Shown here: in pieces, positions 17,366 through 25,618 of the stretch
Numbering within the stretch: the first letter of the stretch is position 1
Layout: every line of letters starts with the position of its first letter
Assembly: GCF_002982315.1 (NCBI RefSeq)
Contig: NZ_MWZD01000017.1
Location: 186,001 to 250,000 of the forward strand
Reading direction: 5' to 3'
DNA: 64,000 nt
Origin: Leucobacter massiliensis
GTDB taxonomy: Bacteria > Actinomycetota > Actinomycetes > Actinomycetales > Microbacteriaceae
The notes under the pieces: model-generated
Told to the model about the DNA's origin: nothing
The model's database searches: none
The model's input: only the letters and a program-made list of their open reading frames with translations
Made by a program: the position numbers and the translations under genes

Positions 17366-18196
17366 GTGAGCACGCCGAACGCCGATGAGACGATCCTGAG
17401 CAATCCGAAGGCGCTGCGTGTGCGCCGTGCGGCGGCACTCGCGCGCAAGAAGGAGCGCGTCGCGCAGGCGCGCTTCCTCGTCGAGGGGCCGCAGGCGGTG
17501 CGGGAGCTGCTCGTGCACCGGCCCGAGCTGGCCGAGACGGTCTACGCGACGCTGGGCGCGGTGAGCTGGCAGCACGAGATCGACCGGCTCGCCTCCGACG
17601 CGGAGGTGCGCCTGGAGCGGGTCTCCGACGAGGTGCTGGCCGCGGTGAGCGAAACGGTGCATCCGCAGGGCGTCGTGGCCGTGGCACGCACGTGGAGCAC
17701 GCCCGTGAGCGAAGCGGTACGCGGCGCACGGCTGGTGGCGGTGCTGCACGAGGTGCGGGATCCGGGCAACGCGGGGGCGGTGCTGCGCGCCGCCGACGCG
17801 GCCGGGGCGGACGCGGTCGTGTTCGCGGGGGAGAGCATCGATCCCTTCCACCCGAAGGTGGTGCGCTCGACCACGGGGTCGCTCTTCCACCTGCCGGTCG
17901 TCGTGTCGGGCGGCCTCGACGAGCTCGCGGGGGAGCTGCGGCAGGCGGGGCTGACGCTGCTCGCGGCGGACGTGCGGGGAGACGATCTGCTCGGCGCCCG
18001 CTCCGAGGGGGTGCTCGCGGGAGCCGTCGCGTGGATATTCGGCAACGAAGCGCGGGGGCTGAGCGCCCAGGATCGGGCCCTGGCCGACCGTTCGCTGAAG
18101 CTGCCCATCTTCGGCGCCGCCGAGTCCCTGAACCTGGCCACCGCCGCGAGCGTCATCCTCTACGAGACCGCGTTTGCGCAGCGGAGAGACGCGTGA
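17366..18196 (+). CDS. TrmH/SpoU family RNA 2'-O-methyltransferase
   Basis: A 276-residue SPOUT-class RNA methyltransferase using S-adenosylmethionine. The N-terminal substrate-binding domain includes RFLVEGPQAVRELL. The three knot motifs are present: LHEVRDPGNAGAVLRAAD (motif 1, with catalytic Arg), WIFGNEARGLS (motif 2) and LNLATAASVILYE (motif 3). Genes of this type often lie between rplT and pheST in actinobacteria. Whether it modifies 23S rRNA or tRNA cannot be told from sequence. Confidence 0.92.
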   Translation: MSTPNADETILSNPKALRVRRAAALARKKERVAQARFLVEGPQAVRELLVHRPELAETVYATLGAVSWQHEIDRLASDAEVRLERVSDEVLAAVSETVHPQGVVAVARTWSTPVSEAVRGARLVAVLHEVRDPGNAGAVLRAADAAGADAVVFAGESIDPFHPKVVRSTTGSLFHLPVVVSGGLDELAGELRQAGLTLLAADVRGDDLLGARSEGVLAGAVAWIFGNEARGLSAQDRALADRSLKLPIFGAAESLNLATAASVILYETAFAQRRDA

Positions 18197-18206
18197 GCCC
18201 TCCACC

Positions 18207-18246
18207 GCGCGCTGCCGCTGCGGTGCTGCGCGCAGCGGCAGCGCGC
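18207..18246. terminator. Perfect 16-bp hairpin between convergent genes
   Basis: GCGCGCTGCCGCTGCG (18207-18222) is the exact reverse complement of 18231-18246, with an 8-nt loop. It lies between the stops of the methyltransferase and the DyP peroxidase genes and could end transcription from both sides, although neither side has a T-run. Confidence 0.6.
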
Positions 18247-18259
18247 CCACGGGCGGGGA

Positions 18260-19567
18260 TCAGCCGCCTTCGAGCAGTGCCGCGCCGATGAGCTCGCCCG
18301 GCTCGAAGCCCGGGAGGATCGCGAAGACCGCGGAGCCGGTGTGCGTCACCCACTCGTTGAGCAGGTCCAGCTCGTCGAGGCGGCGCTGGATCGGCACGAA
18401 CTGGCGCAGCGGGTTCCGCTGGTAGCAGGCGAACAGCAGGCCCGACTCGCCGCCCTCGTCGTAGTTGGCGCCGCGCCGGAAGATGCGCTCGGAGGGGTCC
18501 TCCGAGTGCGCGCGCCTCGCGTGGGCAAAGCTCGGGATCACCGGCAGGCCTTTCGCGTCCTTCGCCTCGAAGTCGATCGGCGTATGCTCCTCGGCCTCGG
18601 GCGGCGCCGTGAGCGGCGATCCGTTCGACAGGCGCCTTCCGATCGTCTGCTCGCGGGCGACGCGTCCGATCTGATCCCAGGTGTCCAGCTCCATGCGGAT
18701 ACGCCGCAGCACGAGAGCGCTGCCGCCCCTCAGCCAGGCCGGGCCGTCCTCTCCGATCCACACCAGCTCCTCGAAGCCCGATTCCGAGGGGTCGGGGTTG
18801 ACGGTGCCGTCGATCTGCCCCATGAGGTTGCGCATCGTCGTACCGTCGGCTTCGGAGCCCCGCGCCTGCCGGAAGCCCTGCTGGCTCCACAGCGGCGTGA
18901 CGAAGCTGCGCAGCTCGCGGTCGATCATGCGCGCGGCGTGGGCGAGCGGCAGCGGATCGTCCGCCTGGATGAGGATCAGCAGATCGCCGCCGTCGTGTGC
19001 GCCGTCGAGCCGGTCACGCTCGAAGGCGGGCAGCGGAGCCAGCCACCCGGGAGCGGTCGCGCCTGCGCGCGCGACCAGCCCGGGGCCGACGCCGACCGTC
19101 ACGGTGAGCTTCGAGGGTCGTTCGGCGAGCTCCGGCTCGGAGTCCGCGAGCGGCGCCACGCCGGCGGTGAGCCCCTCCACATCGCCGGTGAGGATCCGGA
19201 ACAGGCGCGTGAGCGCGGCCCGGTCGACCCCCTCGCGCAGCGCGTAGGCGACGTAGCGCACGTGAGCCGCGGGCGCGGTGACGATGCCGGCCTGGTGCGG
19301 GCCGTGGCAGGGAAGGGTATCGCCCCCGAAAGGTTCCGCCTCGCGGCTTCCGGCGGTGACGGCGGCTCCCGAACCCTCCGGCGCCCGCTGCACGCCGAGC
19401 GCCGTCGCGATGCCGATCGCGGCGCCGACCCCGGCGCCGACGGCGCCGCTCGTGAGCAGGGCGCGCCGGCCGAAGCGCCGCGGCCCGGGGGCCGCGGACG
19501 CTTCGCCGGCGGCCGCGTCGTGGGCGCCGGTGCTCGGGGGTGCGGTGCTCGGGCTAGTGCCCGGCAT
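18260..19567 (-). CDS. DyP-type heme peroxidase, Tat-exported (EfeB/DtpA-like)
   Basis: A 435-residue dye-decolourising peroxidase. A twin-arginine signal (RRFGRRALLTSGAVGAG) at residues 30-46 targets it for folded export. The distal-heme motif GQIDGTVNP (GxxDG) and the C-terminal FVPIQRRLDELDLLNEWVTH and GSAVFAILPGFEPGE are typical. It overlaps the end of the PCuAC gene by 14 nt, and no clear ribosome-binding site precedes its ATG. In Streptomyces lividans a Tat-exported DyP (DtpA) is encoded with a PCuAC-like chaperone in a copper-trafficking cluster, and this neighbourhood looks alike. A deferrochelatase role is the main alternative. Confidence 0.9.
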   Translation of the reverse strand: MPGTSPSTAPPSTGAHDAAAGEASAAPGPRRFGRRALLTSGAVGAGVGAAIGIATALGVQRAPEGSGAAVTAGSREAEPFGGDTLPCHGPHQAGIVTAPAAHVRYVAYALREGVDRAALTRLFRILTGDVEGLTAGVAPLADSEPELAERPSKLTVTVGVGPGLVARAGATAPGWLAPLPAFERDRLDGAHDGGDLLILIQADDPLPLAHAARMIDRELRSFVTPLWSQQGFRQARGSEADGTTMRNLMGQIDGTVNPDPSESGFEELVWIGEDGPAWLRGGSALVLRRIRMELDTWDQIGRVAREQTIGRRLSNGSPLTAPPEAEEHTPIDFEAKDAKGLPVIPSFAHARRAHSEDPSERIFRRGANYDEGGESGLLFACYQRNPLRQFVPIQRRLDELDLLNEWVTHTGSAVFAILPGFEPGELIGAALLEGG

Positions 19568-20180
19568 CGGCGTCGCCGTGTGAACCGTCGCCGTGCGAGT
19601 CGTCGCCGTGACCGGCGTGCTCCCCGCCTGAGCCGGCGTAGTTCTCCTCGCCGCTCGCGACGTCCTTCGCGAGCACGGTCAGCGTCAGCTCCGAGCCGTC
19701 GTCGAAGCGCAAGGTGAGCGGCACCTCGTCGCCCGGCAGCAGATCCTCGCTCATGTCCATGAACATGATGTGGTTGCCGCCCGGTTCGAGCGCGACGGAG
19801 CCGCCCGCGGGGATCACGAAGCCGCCCTCTTTCTCCTGCATCGTGGCGGAGGTGCCGGTGCCGACCGTTTCGTGGAGTTCGACCGCGCCCGCGATGCGGC
19901 TCGACGCGCTCACGAGCGTGCGGTCGGCCTCGCCGTGGTTGTCGAGCGTGCCGAACACCGCGGTCATGCCCGATCCGGACTTGGCCCAGCCGTCGTGCAG
20001 GCCGACGGCCTCGGACGCGGTCTGCGCGGCCTCGGCGGTCTCGCTCGTGGCGGGGGTGCCGGAGCCGGCGGCGGGGGAGCCGCTGCACCCGGTGAGCAGC
20101 AGGCCTGCGACGAGGGCCGCTGCGAACGCGGAGGCGCGGACGGCGGGGCGCTCGGCGGCGCGGACGGTGCGGGCGATCAT
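19554..20180 (-). CDS. PCuAC-family copper chaperone lipoprotein with His-rich tail
   Basis: A 208-residue lipoprotein: signal peptide with lipobox LTGC (Cys about 32), then a PCuAC domain. Copper ligands are seen as His-X10-Met (LHETVGTGTSATM) and, 22 residues later, HIM; the family consensus is H-X10-M-X21-H-X-M. A C-terminal tail of about 24 residues rich in His, Gly and Asp (HGDDSHGDGSHGD) may bind extra metal. The family delivers Cu(I) outside the membrane to cuproenzymes such as cytochrome oxidase. The start overlaps the copC stop by 4 nt, and the gene runs into the DyP gene. Confidence 0.92.
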   Translation of the reverse strand: MIARTVRAAERPAVRASAFAAALVAGLLLTGCSGSPAAGSGTPATSETAEAAQTASEAVGLHDGWAKSGSGMTAVFGTLDNHGEADRTLVSASSRIAGAVELHETVGTGTSATMQEKEGGFVIPAGGSVALEPGGNHIMFMDMSEDLLPGDEVPLTLRFDDGSELTLTVLAKDVASGEENYAGSGGEHAGHGDDSHGDGSHGDADAGH

Positions 20181-20935
20181 GCGCGGTCTCCCCGGTCGTC
20201 GGCGGCGGTGCCGGACTTGTCGGTGGCGCTGCCGTTCGCGGGGCCAGCGGGGCCCTGCGCATCGGCGGCCATGCCGCGCTCCCGGCGTCGGCGGCCAACG
20301 GTCAGCGCGGCGACGGCCACCGCGATCACTGCGACGCCGCCGACGACGATCGCGATGACGACCCCCACCGGGGCCTCCTGCGTCTCCCCGGCGACGGCCT
20401 CGGGCTGCGCGGCGCCTTCCTCAGCGGGGGCGCTCTCCGTCTCCTCACTGTGCTCCGCGGTGCCGGCATCGTCCGAAGCGGCCTCGCCAGCGGCGGTGCC
20501 GAGCTGGACCGTGGCGTCGCCGCTCTCGGGGACGTTCAGCACGAAGAAGCCCTCGATGGGGTGGCCGTCGCTCGACACGACGCGCCAGGCGGCGTCGTAG
20601 GCGCCGGGCGCGAGATCGGCGGTGAGGGGCTGCGTCACGTCGGGGCCGTCGATGACGGGATCCCCGTCGGTGACGTCGTCGCCCGCGTCGTCGGTGACGA
20701 CGATCTCGGTGCCGACCTCGATGATGCTGTTGCTGAAGGTGAGGCGCACGGATTCGACGCCGCCGTCGGCGTCGGCGACGGGGACGACGCCGAGGAGCTC
20801 GTCATGGGCGAGAGCCGGGCTGGCGAAGCCGAGCACGGGGACGGCGACGAGGGCGGCGACCGCTGCGAGGCGGGCGAAGCGGCCCGTGCGGGGGGTGACT
20901 GGGGCGTGCGCGGGCACGCGTGCTGACTGAGACAT
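20177..20935 (-). CDS. copC: CopC-domain copper-binding protein with C-terminal membrane anchor
   Basis: A 252-residue exported protein. The signal peptide ends near FASPALA, so the mature chain starts with His ([13 protein letters not shown]), the usual first Cu(II) ligand of CopC. The fold continues with [19 protein letters not shown] and [19 protein letters not shown] (second His). An acidic Glu/Ala-rich linker leads to one helix ([19 protein letters not shown]) and a positive stop-transfer sequence. GAGGAG precedes ATG 20935. The first gene of the copC-pcuAC-dyp unit; no CopD domain is attached. Confidence 0.9.
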   Translation of the reverse strand: MSQSARVPAHAPVTPRTGRFARLAAVAALVAVPVLGFASPALAHDELLGVVPVADADGGVESVRLTFSNSIIEVGTEIVVTDDAGDDVTDGDPVIDGPDVTQPLTADLAPGAYDAAWRVVSSDGHPIEGFFVLNVPESGDATVQLGTAAGEAASDDAGTAEHSEETESAPAEEGAAQPEAVAGETQEAPVGVVIAIVVGGVAVIAVAVAALTVGRRRRERGMAADAQGPAGPANGSATDKSGTAADDRGDRA

Positions 20936-21024
20936 GGGTCTCCTCGGTATTCTCCGGCATTGCCGGTTCGGCGCGTGGCGACGGCCACGGCGCGAGATGG
21001 GAAGGGTGAGTCTGCGGGTGCGGC
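20936..21024. promoter_or_regulatory. copC upstream region with a short palindrome
   Basis: CCGGCATTGCCGG (20954-20966) is a palindrome with 6-bp arms and one central base, about 20 nt upstream of the copC ATG. It could be an operator or only a GC-rich coincidence; it does not look like a known CsoR site. Confidence 0.3.
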
Positions 21025-21699
21025 TCAGGCCGCGATCGCGGGCGGGCCGCGGTGGCTGATGACCGCCGCGAGGAGGCGGGTGCGGGCCGAGACGACGGGC
21101 GCCCACGAGGTGAGCGCGGGCAGGCTCCGCCGGGCAGGCTGCGGGGCGAGGATCCGTGGCGCGGGGAGCGCGCGCCGGATCAGGCGGATGAGCGCGAGGA
21201 ATGCGCGCTCGCCGCGGTGCAGCAGGGCAATGGTCAGCATCGCGGCGACGGCGTGGCCGAACCACATCGCGGCGCAGGCGGAGGCGTCGACGGCGGGCGC
21301 CGCGGCGAGCGCGGGGGTGCCGAGCGCCGCAGAGCCCAGCGCGTCCGCGCCGCTCGCGAGGCCGAGGTGCGCTGCGTGCGGAGACAGCGCCTCGGCGGGC
21401 GTGGCGCTGGCGGGGGCCGTGGCTCCTGCCGGGCCGCCGATCCACGAGAAGAGGCCGTGGTACATGAACTGCGATCCCGCGACCGCGATCCCGAGCCGCC
21501 ACAGCGAGCCGATGCGCCCCGCGAGCACGGTGCAGAGCGGCAGGGCGAGGATCACGGTGGCGATGACGGCGAACCACGAGATCGAGCCGCCGGCGAGGCC
21601 GTGCGAACTCGCCGCGAGCACCGTCGCGATGCCGGCTCCCGCCGCTCCGCGCCACGCGCGTGCGGCACGATCCGGCCGCGCGTGGTCGAGGGTGCTCAC
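21025..21699 (-). CDS. Membrane protein of unknown function in the copper cluster
   Basis: A 224-residue protein with about four to five hydrophobic segments ([57 protein letters not shown]) and His residues near membranes ([20 protein letters not shown]). It ends in [10 protein letters not shown]; a short C-terminal RGPP is, to my recollection, common in actinobacterial membrane proteins of this type. Met/His near helices would fit metal handling, but no family assignment is claimed. It is transcribed toward copC with an 89-bp gap. The GTG start is leaderless: TAGACT (minus, 21711-21706) lies 6 nt upstream. Confidence 0.7.
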   Translation of the reverse strand: MSTLDHARPDRAARAWRGAAGAGIATVLAASSHGLAGGSISWFAVIATVILALPLCTVLAGRIGSLWRLGIAVAGSQFMYHGLFSWIGGPAGATAPASATPAEALSPHAAHLGLASGADALGSAALGTPALAAAPAVDASACAAMWFGHAVAAMLTIALLHRGERAFLALIRLIRRALPAPRILAPQPARRSLPALTSWAPVVSARTRLLAAVISHRGPPAIAA

Positions 21700-21832
21700 G
21701 CCGCAAGTCTACGGGATGCCCCAGAATGGGAGTGCCGGCGCGGAGGCCGCGGCGATCGGGCCGCTCCGCCGTGTCCGGAGTCCCCCCGCCGGCTCGCGCC
21801 CTATGTGGCCGGCGTCCCCGAGAAGGAGCCGC

Positions 21833-22588
21833 ATGCCGTCGATCGACCTGAACAGCGACCTGGGCGAGTCCTTCGGCAGCTACCGCATGGGCGATGACGC
21901 CGCCGTGCTCGCCTCGGTGTCGAGCGCGAACATCGCCTGCGGGTTCCACGCGGGCGACCCGCGCGGCATCCGGGACACCTGCCGGGCGGCGATCGCGGCA
22001 GGGGCGACGATCGGCGCGCACCCGGGCTACCGCGATCTCGTCGGCTTCGGGCGGCGCTTCATCGAGGTGGACCCGGCTGAGCTGCGTGACGAGGTGGTGT
22101 ATCAGATCGGCGCGCTGCAGGCGCTCGCGCGCAGCGAGGGCGGCACGGTGCGCTATGTGAAGCCGCACGGCGCGCTCTACAACACGATCGCGCGGCACGA
22201 GGAGCAGGCGGCCGCGGTCGTCGCAGCGGTCCGCGACGTCGACGCCGGCCTGCCGCTGGTGGTGCTGCCGGGCTCGCTCGTCGAGCGGATCGCGCGCGCG
22301 GCCGGGCTGCGGACGGTGGCGGAGGCCTTCGCGGATCGCGGCTACCGCTCGGACGGCGCACTCGTGCCGCGCGGCGAACCCGGAGCGCAGCTCGACGAGG
22401 AGACGGCCGTGCATCAGGCCATCGCCATCGCTCGCGGCGAGTCGATTCGCGCGCAGGATGGCGAGCCGCTGCGCATTGCTGCCGACACGCTCTGCCTGCA
22501 CGGCGATCATCCCGGCGCCGTGCGGCTGGCGCATCGCATCCGCGCCGCGATCGAGGGCGCCGGGATCGAGATCCGGAGTTTCGCGTAG
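21833..22588 (+). CDS. pxpA: 5-oxoprolinase subunit A (LamB/YcsF family)
   Basis: A 251-residue protein of the LamB/YcsF family. [19 protein letters not shown] opens the chain, then [41 protein letters not shown] and [10 protein letters not shown], all conserved metal or active-site segments. PxpA acts with PxpB and PxpC to open 5-oxoproline to glutamate using ATP. AAGGAG lies 7 nt before ATG 21833. The TAG stop is followed at once by the ATG of the fused pxpBC gene. Confidence 0.93.
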   Translation: MPSIDLNSDLGESFGSYRMGDDAAVLASVSSANIACGFHAGDPRGIRDTCRAAIAAGATIGAHPGYRDLVGFGRRFIEVDPAELRDEVVYQIGALQALARSEGGTVRYVKPHGALYNTIARHEEQAAAVVAAVRDVDAGLPLVVLPGSLVERIARAAGLRTVAEAFADRGYRSDGALVPRGEPGAQLDEETAVHQAIAIARGESIRAQDGEPLRIAADTLCLHGDHPGAVRLAHRIRAAIEGAGIEIRSFA

Positions 22589-24562
22589 ATGGCGGACCGG
22601 GACGCGGCGGGCGCCGTCCACGCGGCCGCCGCGAAGGCGGGGGACCGCGCCCCCGGCGCGGACGGAAGCGCTGCGGGCAGCCGGATCCTCCCCGTCGGCG
22701 ACCGTGCGATCCTGATCGAACTGCCCGATCTGCCGGCCGTGCTCGCGACGGCGGCCGCGATCCGCTCGCTCGCGCTGCCCGGCGTGATCGACGTCGTGCC
22801 CGCGGCCCGAACCGTGCTCGTGCGCTGCGCGAACCGTGCGAGCGCTCGAAGCGCCGCCCGCGCGGCGCAGCGTATCGGCGTGCGGGACGAGCCGCCCGTG
22901 AGCGGGGGACGCGAGGTGAGGATCGACGTCGTCTACGACGGCGCGGACCTGCGTGCCGTGGGCGAGCTCACCGGGCTCGGCGTCGCGGGCGTGATCTCCG
23001 CGCACACCGGCACCCCGTGGCGGGCGGCCTTCGGCGGCTTCGCTCCCGGCTTCGTCTACCTGTCAGGCGGCGCGCCGCGGCTCGACGTGCCGCGCCTCGA
23101 TTCGCCGCGCACGGCGGTGCCCGCCGGTTCGGTCGCGCTCGCGGGCGGCTTCTCGGCGGTGTATCCGGCGGAGTCACCCGGCGGCTGGCGGCTGCTCGGC
23201 CGTACCGCGCGCCGCATGTGGGATGAGCGGCGGGATCCGCCCGCGCTCATCGCGCCCGGCGACGCGGTGCGCTTCCGTGCGGTGCGCGAGGCGATCACCG
23301 TCCGGGATCCTGCGCCCGGGCGATCGGGGGAGCGCGACGCCGCGCCCCCGGGCGCCGCGGTGCTCGGTACGCTGACCGTGCTCGACCCCGGTCTGCTCAC
23401 CCTCGTGCAGGACGCCGGGCGCCCGGGCCACGCGGCGGTGGGCGTCACGGCGTCCGGGGCGCTCGACCGCGGGGCGCTGCGCCGCGCCAACCTCGCGGTC
23501 GGCAACCCTCCGGACGCGGCGGGGCTCGAAAGCCTGAACGGCGGACTCGTGCTCCGCGCCGAGCGCGCCGTGCGGGCGGCGGTCTGGGTCACCCGGGCCA
23601 CCGTCGAGAACGCGGAAGGGGCGCCCCTCCACCCCGTCGAGCCGGGGACCGCGGTGTCGCTCGCGCCCGGCGAGTGCATCCGGCTCGCCACCCCCGAGTC
23701 CGGCCTGCGCGGCTACCTGGCCGTCCACGGGGGGATCGCCGCGCCACGCACGCTCGGCAGCGCCGCGAGCGACACGCTCTCGGGACTCGGGCCCCCACCG
23801 CTGCGCCGCGGGGACAGCCTCGCCGTCGGCGCGACGCCCGGCCCCGATCCGGGAGCGCTCTCCTCGCTCCCCGGCGACTCCGATCCCGAACCCGGACCTC
23901 GCTCGTCGCCCGGCGATCCCGAGTCCGAGCTGGGCACCGCCGCGGCCCCGCGCCCCGGCCCCGAGCCCGGCCCGCCGCGCGATGCGGCCGAGCCGCCCCG
24001 GCCCGCAGGCCCCGCCGTGCTGCGCTTCGTGCCCGGACCCCGCGAGGACTGGTTCACGCCCGAAGCCCGTGCCGCCTTCGCCGCGCAGTGCTGGACCGTG
24101 ACCCCGCGCTCGGATCGTGTCGGCCTCCGCCTCGACGGCCCCCCGCTCGCGCGTGCCCGCGCCGAGGAGCTGCCCAGCGAGGGCGTGGTGCGCGGCTCCG
24201 TGCAGGTGCCGCCCGACGGCCGGCCCGTGCTCTTCCTCGCCGACCACCCCGTGACCGGCGGCTACCCGGTGATCGGAACCGTCATCGACGCCGACCTCGA
24301 TCGCGCCGCGCAGCTGCGGCCCGGCGAGCCGCTGCGCTTCGCGCCGGTCGACCCGGACCGGCCCGGTGCGATCCCGCAGGCGCAGCAGCCGATCTCGGCA
24401 GAGCGGGTCGCGTTCTCGCTGGAGCTCGACGGGCGCCGGACGCAGCTCGCCGTCTCGGGCGCCGTCGCCGCCGCACTGCAGCAGCTCCTCGACAGCCCTG
24501 ACGAGGGGCCGTTGCGCGAGGCGCTGGCGGCGATCCTGCGGGGCTGCGGCCCGGTAGGATAG
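22589..24562 (+). CDS. pxpBC: Fused 5-oxoprolinase subunits B and C (PxpB-PxpC) with Pro-rich insert
   Basis: A 657-residue fusion. Residues about 30-240 are PxpB (KipI-like): ILPVGDRAILIEL, then THTGTPW-like (SAHTGTPWRAAFGGFAPGF). Residues about 255-657 are PxpC (KipA/biotin-dependent carboxyltransferase fold): LTVLDPGLLTLVQDAGRPGH, GLRGYLAVHGGI, and VQVPPDGRPVLFLADHPVTGGYPVIG near the end. An insert of about 60 residues (roughly 416-475), almost all Pro, Gly, Asp, Glu, Ser and Ala, separates two conserved parts of PxpC, and relatives would normally have a short loop there. The gene starts on the base after the pxpA stop. Confidence 0.9.
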   Translation: MADRDAAGAVHAAAAKAGDRAPGADGSAAGSRILPVGDRAILIELPDLPAVLATAAAIRSLALPGVIDVVPAARTVLVRCANRASARSAARAAQRIGVRDEPPVSGGREVRIDVVYDGADLRAVGELTGLGVAGVISAHTGTPWRAAFGGFAPGFVYLSGGAPRLDVPRLDSPRTAVPAGSVALAGGFSAVYPAESPGGWRLLGRTARRMWDERRDPPALIAPGDAVRFRAVREAITVRDPAPGRSGERDAAPPGAAVLGTLTVLDPGLLTLVQDAGRPGHAAVGVTASGALDRGALRRANLAVGNPPDAAGLESLNGGLVLRAERAVRAAVWVTRATVENAEGAPLHPVEPGTAVSLAPGECIRLATPESGLRGYLAVHGGIAAPRTLGSAASDTLSGLGPPPLRRGDSLAVGATPGPDPGALSSLPGDSDPEPGPRSSPGDPESELGTAAAPRPGPEPGPPRDAAEPPRPAGPAVLRFVPGPREDWFTPEARAAFAAQCWTVTPRSDRVGLRLDGPPLARARAEELPSEGVVRGSVQVPPDGRPVLFLADHPVTGGYPVIGTVIDADLDRAAQLRPGEPLRFAPVDPDRPGAIPQAQQPISAERVAFSLELDGRRTQLAVSGAVAAALQQLLDSPDEGPLREALAAILRGCGPVG

Positions 24563-24568
24563 GGACTT
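24555..24568 (+). promoter_or_regulatory. Leaderless-type promoter of pheS
   Basis: TAGGAT (24555-24560) overlaps the last codons of pxpBC and lies 8 nt before the pheS GTG, with no Shine-Dalgarno sequence, so pheST probably has its own leaderless transcript. Confidence 0.5.
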
Positions 24569-25618
24569 GTGTCAGACACCAGCAGCAGCAATCCGATCAG
24601 CCCGGACGCCGCCGAGGCGGCCGTCACCGCGGCCCTCGCCGCGTTCGCCGCGGCCGGCTCCGTCGCCGAGCTGAAGGCCGCCCGCACCGCGCACGCCGGA
24701 GAGGGTTCCGCGATCGCCCGGCTCAACGCCCTCATGCGCGAGGTGCCGAAGGAGGAGAAGGCCGCCACCGGCAAGCTGATGGGCCAGGCCCGCGGCCGCA
24801 TCGAGGGCGCCTATCAGGCCCGCGAGGCAGAGCTGCTCGCCCGTGAGGCCGCCGAGCGGCTGCTCGCCGAGACGGTGGACGTGACCGCCGCGCCCGTGCG
24901 CCGCACCGCGGGCACCCGCCACCCGCTCGCGCAGCTGCAGGAGGAGGCCGCCGACATCTTCGTCGGCATGGGCTGGGAGGTGGCCGAGGGGCCCGAGGTC
25001 GAGCACGAGTGGTTCAACTTCGACGCGCTCGGCTTCGACCCCGACCACCCCGCCCGCGCCATGCAGGACACCTTCTTCGTCGACCCCGCCGAGCGCCACC
25101 TGCTGCTGCGCACCCACACCTCGCCCGTGCAGATCCGCTCGCTCCTCGACCGCGAGCTGCCCGTCTACGTGGTCGCCCCGGGGCGCGTCTACCGCACCGA
25201 CGAGCTCGACGCGACCCACACCCCCGTCTTCCACCAGATCGAGGGCATCGCCATCGACCGCGGCCTCACCATGGCGCACCTGCGCGGCACGCTCGAGCAC
25301 TTCGCGCGGCAGATGTTCGGCGAGGAGGCGCAGATCCGCCTGCGACCCAACTTCTTCCCCTTCACCGAGCCCTCCGCCGAGATGGACGTGTGGCAGCCGA
25401 ATGCGAAGGGCGGCGCGCGCTGGGTCGAGTGGGGCGGCTGCGGCATGGTCGACCCCCAGCTGCTGCTCGCCGCCGGGATCGATCCGGAGGAGTATCAGGG
25501 ATTCGCCTTCGGCATGGGCATCGAGCGCACGCTGCAGTTCCGCAATGAGCTCAACGACATGCGCGACATGGTCGAGGGCGATGTCCGCTTCAACCGTCAG
25601 TTCGGAGGACTGGTCTAA
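24569..25618 (+). CDS. pheS: Phenylalanine-tRNA ligase alpha subunit
   Basis: A 349-residue class II synthetase alpha subunit. The N-terminal coiled-coil arm (residues 10-90) binds tRNA. Class II motifs follow: [20 protein letters not shown], then [36 protein letters not shown] (motif 2), [19 protein letters not shown] and [16 protein letters not shown] (motif 3). The GTG start 24569 is leaderless. The last base of its stop is the first base of the pheT ATG. Confidence 0.98.
   Translation: MSDTSSSNPISPDAAEAAVTAALAAFAAAGSVAELKAARTAHAGEGSAIARLNALMREVPKEEKAATGKLMGQARGRIEGAYQAREAELLAREAAERLLAETVDVTAAPVRRTAGTRHPLAQLQEEAADIFVGMGWEVAEGPEVEHEWFNFDALGFDPDHPARAMQDTFFVDPAERHLLLRTHTSPVQIRSLLDRELPVYVVAPGRVYRTDELDATHTPVFHQIEGIAIDRGLTMAHLRGTLEHFARQMFGEEAQIRLRPNFFPFTEPSAEMDVWQPNAKGGARWVEWGGCGMVDPQLLLAAGIDPEEYQGFAFGMGIERTLQFRNELNDMRDMVEGDVRFNRQFGGLV

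Noticed and set aside
20177-23005. 942-codon minus-strand frame suggesting a giant CopC fusion
   Set aside because: Only the last 252 codons, after an ATG with GAGGAG, look like protein; the rest is antisense to pxpA and the membrane protein gene region.
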